Assembly: GCA_009885515.1 (NCBI GenBank)
Contig: VFKO01000183.1
Location: 1 to 5,109 of the forward strand
Direction of reading: 5' to 3'
Origin: Rhodobiaceae bacterium
GTDB taxonomy: Bacteria > Pseudomonadota > Alphaproteobacteria > Micropepsales > Micropepsaceae
DNA length: 5,109 nt
Shown one piece after another: positions 1 to 5,109 of this stretch. Below the pieces are notes generated by a model, which made no database searches, had not been told where the DNA came from, and was given only the letters and a program-made list of their open reading frames with translations. How positions within the stretch are numbered: the first letter of the stretch is position 1; every line of letters begins with the position of its first letter. The translations under genes and the position numbers were made by a program.

Positions 1-1
1 A

Positions 2-76
2 TGGCTCCCCGGGCAAGATTCGAACTTGCGACCAACCGGTTAACAGCCGGTTGCTCTACCGCTGAGCTACCGAGGA
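2..76 (-). tRNA. tRNA-Asn (anticodon GTT), complete with encoded CCA
   Basis: Read on the minus strand, this 75-nt stretch folds as a full cloverleaf. The acceptor stem TCCTCGG pairs with CCGGGGA (one G-T pair), followed by discriminator G and an encoded CCA. The anticodon stem CCGGC/GCCGG-like region encloses the loop CTGTTAA, giving anticodon GTT for asparagine. The T loop TTCGAAT is canonical. It is divergent from the small membrane protein gene at 174-467. Confidence 0.96.
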
Positions 77-116
77 ACATTGGAGTAGCCTTACCTACCC
101 AAAGGGCAGGGGCGTG

Positions 117-145
117 CCTATATCAGAGCGTCTTGCATCACGAAA
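117..145 (-). promoter_or_regulatory. Candidate promoter of tRNA-Asn
   Basis: On the minus strand a TATAGG box (plus 117-122) lies about 40 nt upstream of the tRNA 5' end. A poor -35 candidate, TTTCGT, sits at 140-145 with a 17-nt spacer. The same TATAGG hexamer is used in the much better promoter of the tRNA-Cys gene in this window, which supports the -10 assignment. The -35 is weak, so this is tentative. Confidence 0.4.
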
Positions 146-173
146 GCAGAATTCGGCGCACGGGAGTCTTGTG

Positions 174-467
174 GTGTCGCACATCAAAGTCGGCAAATAC
201 AAAGTAAAGGTTCCGCGCACGAAAACGGGACGCAAAGTGCTTGGTGGCGCGTTGCTGGCAGGTGGCGCGTTCTGGTGGCTGCCGGTGCTTGGCTTGTGGA
301 TGGTGCCCGCTGGCTTGGCTGTACTGTCGGTCGATTCGCCCAAGGTGCGGCGGTTTCGGCGAACCCATGAAGTTCGCGTGGTGCGCTGGTGGCGCGCCCG
401 CGCTTTGAGAACCAGAACCCAGAATGAAAAAGGGCCCGGTGAAGAACCGGGCCCGAAGTTTGGGTAA
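174..467 (+). CDS. Small conserved membrane protein with one hydrophobic hairpin, function unknown
   Basis: A 97-residue protein is read from GTG at 174, preceded by GGGAG (162-166) with 7 nt spacing. An in-frame GTG at 171 and a longer start at 114 exist, but the protein-like sequence begins at 174. The N-terminus is basic (residues 3-21). A long hydrophobic stretch at about 22-53 contains WWLPVLGLWMVPAGLAVLSVD, which suggests a tight membrane hairpin broken by Pro37 and Pro45. A basic tail follows (RRFRR at 59-63, then an RWWRAR segment). I recall similar short alphaproteobacterial proteins with a LPVLGxWMxPxGLxxLSxD core, but none with a known function. The last 11 residues, from Gly87, are encoded by the terminator hairpin at 432-454 and look like an added tail rather than conserved protein. 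Some relatives may end near residue 78. It is divergent from tRNA-Asn. Confidence 0.75.
   Translation: MSHIKVGKYKVKVPRTKTGRKVLGGALLAGGAFWWLPVLGLWMVPAGLAVLSVDSPKVRRFRRTHEVRVVRWWRARALRTRTQNEKGPGEEPGPKFG
427..454 (-). terminator. Intrinsic terminator for minus-strand transcription, overlapping the end of the plus-strand gene
   Basis: GGGCCCGG (432-439) and CCGGGCCC (447-454) form a perfect 8-bp stem, extended by a T440-A446 pair, with a short GAAGA loop. On the minus strand the stem is followed directly by five T residues (plus 427-431), the classic form of a Rho-independent terminator. On the plus strand only GAAGTTT follows, so it would be weaker there. It probably ends the TMEM43-like/DUF3095 transcript coming from the right, and may slow plus-strand transcription too. 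It lies inside the reading frame of the 174-467 gene. Confidence 0.75.
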
Positions 468-476
468 ATGGTGGGG

Positions 477-494
477 TGTCTTCGTGGGAAGACA
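477..494. repeat. Short perfect inverted repeat (7-bp stem, 4-nt loop)
   Basis: TGTCTTC (477-483) and GAAGACA (488-494) are exact reverse complements around a GTGG loop. There is no T run on either side, so it is not a standard intrinsic terminator. It follows the stop codon of the small membrane protein by 10 nt and could protect or define that transcript's 3' end. Confidence 0.45.
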
Positions 495-516
495 GGGCCA
501 CTTTCGGCGGATATAG

Positions 517-532
517 TTAACAAAGGGTTAAC
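517..532. promoter_or_regulatory. CtrA-box-like sequence, TTAA-N7-TTAAC
   Basis: TTAA (517-520), seven bases, then TTAAC (528-532) match the binding consensus of the alphaproteobacterial cell-cycle regulator CtrA exactly. Because each half is part of GTTAAC, the site fits in both orientations. It sits in the 468-580 gap after both flanking genes end, with no convincing gene start nearby. Its regulatory role is therefore only inferred, and it may be a chance match. Confidence 0.35.
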
Positions 533-580
533 GCCATCTAGAGGGGCGGCCAATACGCCAGACCCACGGGTGCCTACACT

Positions 581-1010
581 TCACCGCTGTTCTGCAATTT
601 GCACCTTAAGCCGTTGCACAGCCAGCGTATAACCACCGTCGGCACCGTCGATAAAATGGACGTGTCTTCCGTCTTCGGTCGAGCTGACAAAACAAGTCAC
701 CAGTGCCGTCGAAGCGCGGTGCAACCCATAATCGACCAAATTTTGACCCCGGGCGGCCGCCAGAATCGACTCGATGTGATCGGCTTCAGCGGTGCGAGGA
801 GGAACCCTGTTCAACAGGCACAAGCACGATGCCTCCATCGCCACCGAAGGCGAATGGAAGTTCGGCGCCAAGGCAGGCATTTTAGACAGGAGCGATCGCA
901 GGGGTGGATCCAGCAACATCGCCGATAGCAATCAACCAATCATGCGGAACAGGCCTGTAGCTTTCGCTGTCAAGCGCTGATGCAAAGTCAGTGAACTCTG
1001 GAACCTGCAC
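581..1010 (-). pseudogene. Remnant of a DUF3095-family gene, with premature stops, frameshift and large internal deletion
   Basis: From GTG at 1010 (CGGGA ribosome site, 6-nt spacing) the minus strand reads a DUF3095-like head: YRPVPHDWLIAIGDVAGST (residues 18-36), then PAIAPV and a TAA stop at 884-882. The same frame continues past the stop with NACLGAELPFAFGGDGG (residues 44-60, GGDG at 845-834) and LVP, and ends at TGA 788-786. The family's C-terminus is recognisable in another frame from about 805 to the stop at 581: TAEADHIESILAAA, then YGLHR, then HVHFIDGADGGY. In intact members, as I remember them, these parts belong to one protein of roughly 370-400 residues. Here about 140 remain. 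The conserved GRYKxVN segment after the GDVAGST motif is also missing. Transcription probably came from the TMEM43-like gene 12 nt upstream. The family has a nucleotide-cyclase-like look (GDVAGST, GGDG), but its role is not established. Confidence 0.8.
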
Positions 1011-1022
1011 AGGCGATCCCGT

Positions 1023-2165
1023 TTATGTGGTCAGCCCCAGTGCGCCGTCGGGTTCGCGACGCCGCTGCGCCATAATCTCAATGCACTTCGCAAATATGAA
1101 GGCCCCGGCAAGCCCGGTCATCATCAAGGGTGCCGCCATGAGAGGCCTATAGAACAGCCACGCCATGGCAATCGTGCTCAGTCCAAGGGGCAATGTCAGT
1201 ACGAACGCGGCGCTGGCAGAAGATACTGCAGGCCATCGTCCGGGAAATGACAGCGCGGGCGCACGCGATTTCATTGATCCTACGATGAAAATGAATGCCA
1301 TCCACAGCAAGAGCATACCCGCGCCGCGCAGTACCCAGGTCAATGTACTGTCGATGTGCTTTTGACTGTCGAACAATTGGTCGGCCGATTGCGCCCCCAG
1401 TTGTACAACAAATAAGTCGTCACCGTTGCGCAGTTTGTACGGCGTAAGGCCAAGTCCGGTTTGCTGTGCCAGGATTGATATCTGCGCCGGCGCTTTCAGT
1501 ACGGCATAACGAACGCGCAAATCACCCAAAGTTGGACGGGCTGGATTAAGGGACAAATAGAAATCAGTTCCAAACTTTGTCCAACCGGCAGGTGTGGTCG
1601 CAGGTGTCAGCGGCGTCACCGCCTCAAGATTTGCCAACGCCGCTTCGTTCAACGTGAAGGCGCCGAGTTTGGCGTCCGACGCTGTCCAGTTCTGCGACGT
1701 CAATTGCAGCTTGGGGTTTGCGTGCGTTTCTGGATCATCAAAACTCGACGAGTCCTGCCAGTCGCTCGACCAGCCCAGTTTGTAGGTCGCAGGCTGGAGA
1801 GGTTTTTGAAGGCTTTCGCTTGGTGCTACGGCCGTCTCGATCCATTGAAACATTTCGACAGTGCGCGCAACGGCGAGCGTGCCATCAAAAACCAGATCGA
1901 GGTCGCTATCCTGAACGGGCAGCGTAATATGCACCTCGCCGATCACATGCACGAGCCTGCCGTCGTTACCGGGTTCGGCCAACTCAGGCGCCGTGCTGAC
2001 GGCCATGGACGCTTCGCCCAGTGCCCGATCAGCCTGAACATTGCGATCTTCATTCCACCAAAGCAACGAAACCGACGCGGCGAGAAAAATGAAACCACCG
2101 GCGACGCCTGCCGGTGAACTCGTCAGCAGCCGCAAATTTCTATTGAAGTTGTGAGGTCTTGGCAC
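1023..2165 (-). CDS. TMEM43-like (DUF1625) family membrane protein
   Basis: A 380-residue protein. The start is placed at GTG 2165, with AAGGT (2175-2179) 9 nt upstream. The open frame runs on to 2567, but that extension reads through a tRNA-Cys gene and cannot be real. A GTG at 2195 is a possible longer start. A first membrane segment (about 20-37) ends in LLWWNEDR, a hallmark of the family. A large soluble domain (about 40-275) includes VIGEVHITLPVQDSDLDL (74-91) and ARTVEMFQWIET (100-111), the conserved EMxQWxE region. Three further membrane segments follow at about 278-297, 314-338 and 341-360. This topology and length match TMEM43 proteins, which in animals sit in the nuclear envelope and ER. 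The bacterial function is unknown. The gene is followed 12 nt later by the DUF3095 remnant, suggesting a former two-gene operon. Confidence 0.85.
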   Translation of the reverse strand: MPRPHNFNRNLRLLTSSPAGVAGGFIFLAASVSLLWWNEDRNVQADRALGEASMAVSTAPELAEPGNDGRLVHVIGEVHITLPVQDSDLDLVFDGTLAVARTVEMFQWIETAVAPSESLQKPLQPATYKLGWSSDWQDSSSFDDPETHANPKLQLTSQNWTASDAKLGAFTLNEAALANLEAVTPLTPATTPAGWTKFGTDFYLSLNPARPTLGDLRVRYAVLKAPAQISILAQQTGLGLTPYKLRNGDDLFVVQLGAQSADQLFDSQKHIDSTLTWVLRGAGMLLLWMAFIFIVGSMKSRAPALSFPGRWPAVSSASAAFVLTLPLGLSTIAMAWLFYRPLMAAPLMMTGLAGAFIFAKCIEIMAQRRREPDGALGLTT

Positions 2166-2231
2166 TGTGGGCTTACCTTGCGCGTGAATTTGCACAAAGA
2201 TTACGCCAGCTGGCACCAAAGAACTGTTAAA

Positions 2232-2305
2232 TGGAGGCGACGCCCGGAATTGAACCGGGGTTCGAGGTTTTGCAGACCTCTGCGTAACCACTCCGCCACG
2301 TCGCC
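2232..2305 (-). tRNA. tRNA-Cys (anticodon GCA), complete with encoded CCA
   Basis: On the minus strand, GGCGACG at the 5' end pairs perfectly with CGTCGCC, followed by discriminator T and an encoded CCA. The anticodon stem GAGGT/ACCTC holds loop CTGCAAA, giving anticodon GCA for cysteine. The T arm CCCGG/CCGGG holds TTCAATT. Length is 74 nt. The TMEM43-like gene starts 66 nt downstream on the same strand with no clear terminator between, so read-through is possible. Confidence 0.97.
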
Positions 2306-2324
2306 ATCTTTGAAGTGGGCCGCT

Positions 2325-2353
2325 CCTATAGCAGAGAGGTTGTCCCGCCACAA
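2325..2353 (-). promoter_or_regulatory. Sigma70-type promoter of tRNA-Cys
   Basis: On the minus strand, TTGTGG (plus 2348-2353), a 17-nt spacer and TATAGG (plus 2325-2330) form a good housekeeping promoter. Initiation would fall near 2318, about 13 nt before the mature tRNA 5' end at 2305. It lies back to back with the pcm promoter at 2372-2400. Confidence 0.6.
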
Positions 2354-2371
2354 ACGCCCGTTGCGACCGCA

Positions 2372-2400
2372 TTGTCATAGCCCCTTCGCACCGATATAAG
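2372..2400 (+). promoter_or_regulatory. Sigma70-type promoter of the pcm-like gene
   Basis: TTGTCA (2372-2377) and TATAAG (2395-2400) are separated by exactly 17 nt. Initiation near 2407 would leave a leader of about 30 nt before the ATG at 2436. This is the best-matching promoter in the window. Confidence 0.6.
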
Positions 2401-2435
2401 CGCGCACACTCCTGATTTTCTGCCGGATTTCCGCG

Positions 2436-3092
2436 ATGCCAGATATGTCTCATGCCCGCCACCACATGGTGGAGGGTCAGGTCCGAACCAATGACGTCAC
2501 CGACCCCAGGATCGCAGACCTGATGCGCCGCATCGAGCGGGAACGTTTCGTGCCGCCCGACAAACAAGCGCTGGCTTATGCCGACGCCTGCGTTGAAGTG
2601 AAGCCCGGACGATTTCTAACCGACCCCAGATCGTTCGCGAAATTATTGCAGCTGGTCGATGTGCAGGAGTCCGACCGCGTTTTGGACATCGCTTGCACCA
2701 CGGGCTATTCGAGCGCCGTGCTGTGCGGGCTTTCCACCGACGTCGTGGCGCTTGAAGAAGATGAAGACTTGGTAAAATTCGCAGCCCCTGTTTTGCGCTC
2801 CTGCGAAAAGCTGGGACGCTTGAATGGTGTTGTCGGCGCACACAAACTTGGCGCGCCAAATCAGGCGCCTTTCGACGTGATTTTTGTCAATGGCGCCGTT
2901 GCCGAGATTCCAGAAGCGTGGACCGGGCAACTTAAAGAGGGCGGCCGAATGGCTGTCATCGTGAATAATGGTCCAATCGGAAAGGCCTACTTCTGCGTGC
3001 GGAAATCGGGCACCCTCGGACATAGGGTTGCATTCGATGCAACTGTGCCCGTTCTTCCGGGCTTCGAACGCACGCGCTCGTTTGTATTCTAG
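2436..3092 (+). CDS. pcm: Protein-L-isoaspartate O-methyltransferase-like protein
   Basis: A 218-residue class I SAM-dependent methyltransferase. Family members methylate the abnormal L-isoaspartyl residues of ageing proteins so that they can revert to aspartate in the cytoplasm. Visible features are the N-terminal HHMVEGQVRTNDV (9-21, the usual MVxxQVRTxDV of the alphaproteobacterial branch), RERFVPP (35-41), motif I at 82-91 (VLDIACTTGY), the acidic end of strand 2 in VVALEED (103-109), the motif II region FDVIFVNGAV (146-155), LKEGGRMAVIV (166-176) and a C-terminal VLPGF (206-210). Length is normal. Motif I has lost two glycines compared with the usual DxGxGTGY, which may alter SAM binding. 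The ATG at 2445 is an alternative start, and neither has a strong ribosome site. The tolC-like gene follows after a 112-nt gap. This branch often sits beside tolC in Alphaproteobacteria, and its true substrate is uncertain. Confidence 0.88.
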   Translation: MPDMSHARHHMVEGQVRTNDVTDPRIADLMRRIERERFVPPDKQALAYADACVEVKPGRFLTDPRSFAKLLQLVDVQESDRVLDIACTTGYSSAVLCGLSTDVVALEEDEDLVKFAAPVLRSCEKLGRLNGVVGAHKLGAPNQAPFDVIFVNGAVAEIPEAWTGQLKEGGRMAVIVNNGPIGKAYFCVRKSGTLGHRVAFDATVPVLPGFERTRSFVF

Positions 3093-3121
3093 TTAATGGA
3101 TTGTGTTGTAATCACAGCACC

Positions 3122-3165
3122 TTAACACTAAAAGTTAAACCGATATTTACGAATACGGTTATAAC
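3122..3165 (+). promoter_or_regulatory. AT-rich promoter/operator region of the tolC-like gene
   Basis: The 112-nt gap before tolC is clearly more AT-rich than its surroundings. It contains an inverted repeat TTAAC-N7-GTTAA (3122-3138), which could be a regulator site. Promoter elements are ambiguous. One reading is TTAACA (3122-3127), 16 nt, TATTTA (3144-3149). Another uses TATAAC (3160-3165) as the -10 with TTAAAC (3135-3140) at a long 19-nt spacing. If the repeat is bound, it would overlap the -35 in either case. Confidence 0.35.
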
Positions 3166-3204
3166 CTGCTTAGGTATGAGCGGTGTACTAAGGGCAAAAA
3201 TGCT

Positions 3205-4593
3205 GTGGGTAAGAAGTGCAATTATATCGGAGCGTTGGGGCTCGGATTTCGTGCGGGTTTTTTGGCAAGCGCGTTGTGGCTGCCGACCGCGCAGGCCTCG
3301 GATACGTTGAACGATGCGTTGGTCAAAACGTATAACTCCAATCCGCAATTGATGTCTGGGCGCGCAAATTTGCGCGCGACAGACGAAGAGGTATCTCAAG
3401 CCATCGCGCAATGGCGGCCGAAGATTACGCTGAGCGGAAAATATTCGCACATTGAAACCGAGACAAAAACTGATCCGCTGCCGGTGAACGTCGAACGGCG
3501 TATCAACCCATGGGATGCGGACGTGACGGCCACGCAGACGGTCTTCGCAGGTGGCAGAATCCTGGCGCAACGCCGTCAGGCCGATGCGCAAGTGCGGGCC
3601 GAGCGCGCGCGCTTGCATTCGACTGAACAATCCGTGTTTCTCGATACGGTGACCTCGTTTATGAACGTTGTGCGCGACGAGGCAGTCGTCAAACTCAATC
3701 AAACCAACGTCGAATTGTTGAGAAAACAGCTTGAAGCGGCAAAGGCGCGCTTTGACGTCGGCGAAATCACCCGGACGGACGTGTCTCAGGCCGAAGCTCG
3801 CTTGGCTGGAGGTTTGGCGCAATTGACGACGTCGGAGGCCAATCTCATTGCCGCCCGCACGTTTTATGAGCGCACCGTCGGGGAATCACCGGCAACACTT
3901 GAGACCAGGCCTGCTATCCCTGAATTACCCGCGAGTGAAGCTGCCGCAAGGGCGACGGCGAATGCGCAATTTCCGGGTCTGGTGACGGCGCGCGAATCTG
4001 AAGATGCAGCCGACTACGCCATCGACTTCGCGGTAGGGCAGATGCTGCCCACCGTGAGCGTGCAGGCAAGCTATGGCCGTAGTGGCCAGGAATTCGGACC
4101 GGAAACAATCGGCGATGAGACGCGGGTGACGGCTTCGGTGTCGATGCCAATCTATCAAGGTGGCGCCGAATGGTCTCAGATCCGACAGGCCAAGGAACTG
4201 CACAACAAAGCGCGCATGGACACAGAGTTTACGCGCCGCTCGACGCATGAGCGCGTTTCGAACTCGTGGGAAGCTTATCGCGCGGCCGGAGCTTCATCGG
4301 AAGCAAATCGCCAGCAGGTGAAAGCGTCTGAGATCGCGTTTGAGGGCGTACAACAGGAACTTGAAGTGGGGTCGCGTACGACGTTGGACGTGCTGGACCA
4401 GCAACAAGAGTTGCTAAATGCCCGCGTCGCCCTTGTCCGCAGCGAGCGCGACGAGATCGTCGCAGGCTATTCGCTGCTGGGGTCGATAGGGCAGTTGACC
4501 GCCAAAGACCTTCAACTTCCCGTACAGGTATATGACCCTGAAGATAACTACGACATGCAGACCTGGCGCCCTCTGGGAGCGTCAACCTACTAA
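3205..4593 (+). CDS. tolC: TolC-family outer-membrane efflux/type I secretion channel
   Basis: A 462-residue precursor, a normal TolC length. It would trimerise as an outer-membrane barrel with a periplasmic helical tunnel and serve type I secretion or drug efflux. A signal peptide covers residues 1-31 (KK at 3-4, a hydrophobic core, cleavage after AQA at 29-31). The mature protein starts with DTLNDALVKTYNSNPQL (33-49), typical of the alphaproteobacterial group. Two OEP repeats follow. The first has QTVFAGGR (111-118) and ARFDVGEITRTDVSQAEARL (181-200). The second has SMPIYQGG (313-320) and QELEVGSRTTLDVLDQQQELL (384-404). The parallel RFDVGE/ELEVGS blocks mark the duplicated halves. The start is GTG at 3205, with AAGGG (3190-3194) 10 nt upstream. 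An ATG at 3200 is in another frame. No partner ABC transporter or adaptor gene is in the window, so the exported substrate is unknown. Confidence 0.93.
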   Translation: MGKKCNYIGALGLGFRAGFLASALWLPTAQASDTLNDALVKTYNSNPQLMSGRANLRATDEEVSQAIAQWRPKITLSGKYSHIETETKTDPLPVNVERRINPWDADVTATQTVFAGGRILAQRRQADAQVRAERARLHSTEQSVFLDTVTSFMNVVRDEAVVKLNQTNVELLRKQLEAAKARFDVGEITRTDVSQAEARLAGGLAQLTTSEANLIAARTFYERTVGESPATLETRPAIPELPASEAAARATANAQFPGLVTARESEDAADYAIDFAVGQMLPTVSVQASYGRSGQEFGPETIGDETRVTASVSMPIYQGGAEWSQIRQAKELHNKARMDTEFTRRSTHERVSNSWEAYRAAGASSEANRQQVKASEIAFEGVQQELEVGSRTTLDVLDQQQELLNARVALVRSERDEIVAGYSLLGSIGQLTAKDLQLPVQVYDPEDNYDMQTWRPLGASTY

Positions 4594-4732
4594 AATTGGG
4601 AGATTTGGGGTCATTCACCTTAAACGGCAAAGATAGCGGCTGGGGAATAGCACAGTCCTTTCATTTGCGGTCTGGTTGGCCTAGTTTCGAATCCGGGGCC
4701 GCACACAAAGGTCTTTAGAGGTCATTGAATCG

Positions 4733-5109
4733 ATGGCTACGCCCTCGGCACAACAAGAACCAACGATGGAGGAAATTCTCGCCTCCATTCGCCGGATCAT
4801 TTCCGAGGACGCGGAACCGGCCAAGGCTGGTGCGCCAGCCGCGCCTGTTGCAGCCGCGCGCGACAATGAAGTGCTCGAATTGACGAATGTCGTGCACGAT
4901 GACGGTTCGCTCGGCCGCCAAAGCGCACCCGCACCGGAACCGCCGCGCCGCAGGGCGCCGCTGCCTGCGCCTCGCCATGAACCCGAACCGATCCGTGAAT
5001 CCCAACCTGAACCTCGCGTCTCTCGCCGGGCCGCACCAGCACCGGAGCCTCGTCAAATGCGCAATCAATCGGACTTAGACATGGTCGAAAAAGATGACGG
5101 CATGCTGTC
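4733..5109 (+). CDS. popZ: PopZ (DUF2497) polar organizing protein, N-terminal part, cut by the window end
   Basis: The frame is open from ATG 4733 to the last base, giving 125 complete codons. GAGG (4718-4721) is 11 nt upstream. Residues 10-26 (PTMEEILASIRRIISED) match the PopZ N-terminal helix, which in Caulobacter binds client proteins. EVLELT (46-51) matches the second conserved short motif. From about residue 52 comes a low-complexity linker rich in proline, glutamate and arginine. The C-terminal helices that drive oligomerisation lie beyond the window. PopZ forms a polar matrix that anchors the chromosome-partition complex and recruits cell-cycle proteins. The gene is separated from tolC by 139 nt with no obvious terminator, and valS commonly follows in this class. 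The linker here carries many arginines as well as acidic residues, whereas the Caulobacter linker is strongly acidic as I recall it. Confidence 0.92.
   Translation, partial: MATPSAQQEPTMEEILASIRRIISEDAEPAKAGAPAAPVAAARDNEVLELTNVVHDDGSLGRQSAPAPEPPRRRAPLPAPRHEPEPIRESQPEPRVSRRAAPAPEPRQMRNQSDLDMVEKDDGML

Noticed and set aside
95..553. Minus-strand open frame of 152 codons opposite the small membrane protein gene
   Set aside because: Its sequence is low in hydrophobic pattern and biased to Pro, Arg and Ser. It runs through the terminator hairpin and lies opposite a plausible plus-strand protein.
599..928. Plus-strand open frame of 109 codons in the 600-930 region
   Set aside because: It is antisense to recognisable DUF3095 segments, has no family-like sequence and no ribosome site. 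It is a shadow frame.
968..973. Perfect TTGACA on the minus strand
   Set aside because: No -10 box lies 16-18 nt downstream, and the hexamer falls within the coding sequence of the DUF3095 remnant (Leu13-Asp14-Ser15).
3200..3310. ATG at 3200 as the start of tolC or of a leader peptide
   Set aside because: It is out of frame with the TolC sequence and would give a 36-residue Arg/Trp-rich product with no recognisable pattern. The GTG at 3205 gives a proper signal peptide and has a ribosome site at good distance.
4229..4630. Minus-strand open frame of 133 codons opposite the tolC 3' half
   Set aside because: It is a shadow of a strongly supported gene, rich in Arg, Ser and Pro and without family resemblance.
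4594..4732. Search for a terminator or promoter in the tolC-popZ gap
   Set aside because: No stable hairpin with a T run and no -35/-10 pair at standard spacing could be found. Only the GAATC sites and a GAGG ribosome site stand out.
1..5109. Insertion sequences, CRISPR arrays, attachment sites or phage genes
   Set aside because: No transposase or integrase, regular spaced repeats, or duplicated tRNA 3' ends beside either tRNA were seen. The tRNAs are intact and flanked by ordinary chromosomal genes.

Overview
This window looks like an ordinary chromosomal segment from an alphaproteobacterium with a moderately high G+C content. The best evidence is on the right: a protein-L-isoaspartate methyltransferase-like gene, a TolC-family outer-membrane protein and the start of a PopZ (DUF2497) polar-organizing protein, all in one direction. 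This order is familiar from Alphaproteobacteria, where valS often follows. The PopZ N-terminal helix is nearly identical to the one I recall from Caulobacter. I cannot name the genus.

Layout. Positions 2-76 (minus) are a tRNA-Asn(GTT). Divergent from it, 174-467 (plus) encodes a small membrane protein. Its last codons coincide with a G+C-rich hairpin (432-454) that is best read as an intrinsic terminator for minus-strand transcription. From 468 to 580 there is no gene, only a 7-bp hairpin and a TTAA-N7-TTAAC sequence resembling a CtrA box. Positions 581-1010 (minus) hold a decayed DUF3095-family gene. Its head and tail are recognisable in different frames, and the middle of the protein is missing. 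It starts 12 nt after a TMEM43-like membrane protein gene (1023-2165, minus), so the two look like one old operon ending at the 432-454 terminator. A tRNA-Cys(GCA) lies just upstream at 2232-2305 (minus). Positions 2306-2435 carry two back-to-back sigma70-type promoters, one for tRNA-Cys and one for the methyltransferase gene. The rightward block is pcm-like (2436-3092), tolC-like (3205-4593) and popZ (4733 to the window edge, incomplete).

How the genes relate. The rightward block joins protein repair (or a divergent methyltransferase), an outer-membrane export channel and a pole-organizing scaffold. The order is conserved, but no shared pathway is visible. The leftward TMEM43-like/DUF3095 pair is of unknown function, and its second gene is dead here.

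I found no mobile element, CRISPR array, defence island or clearly new system. The observation most worth checking is the DUF3095 pseudogene, which simple ORF calling would render as a spurious hypothetical protein. Next come the CtrA-like box with no gene start beside it and the glycine-poor SAM motif in the methyltransferase.
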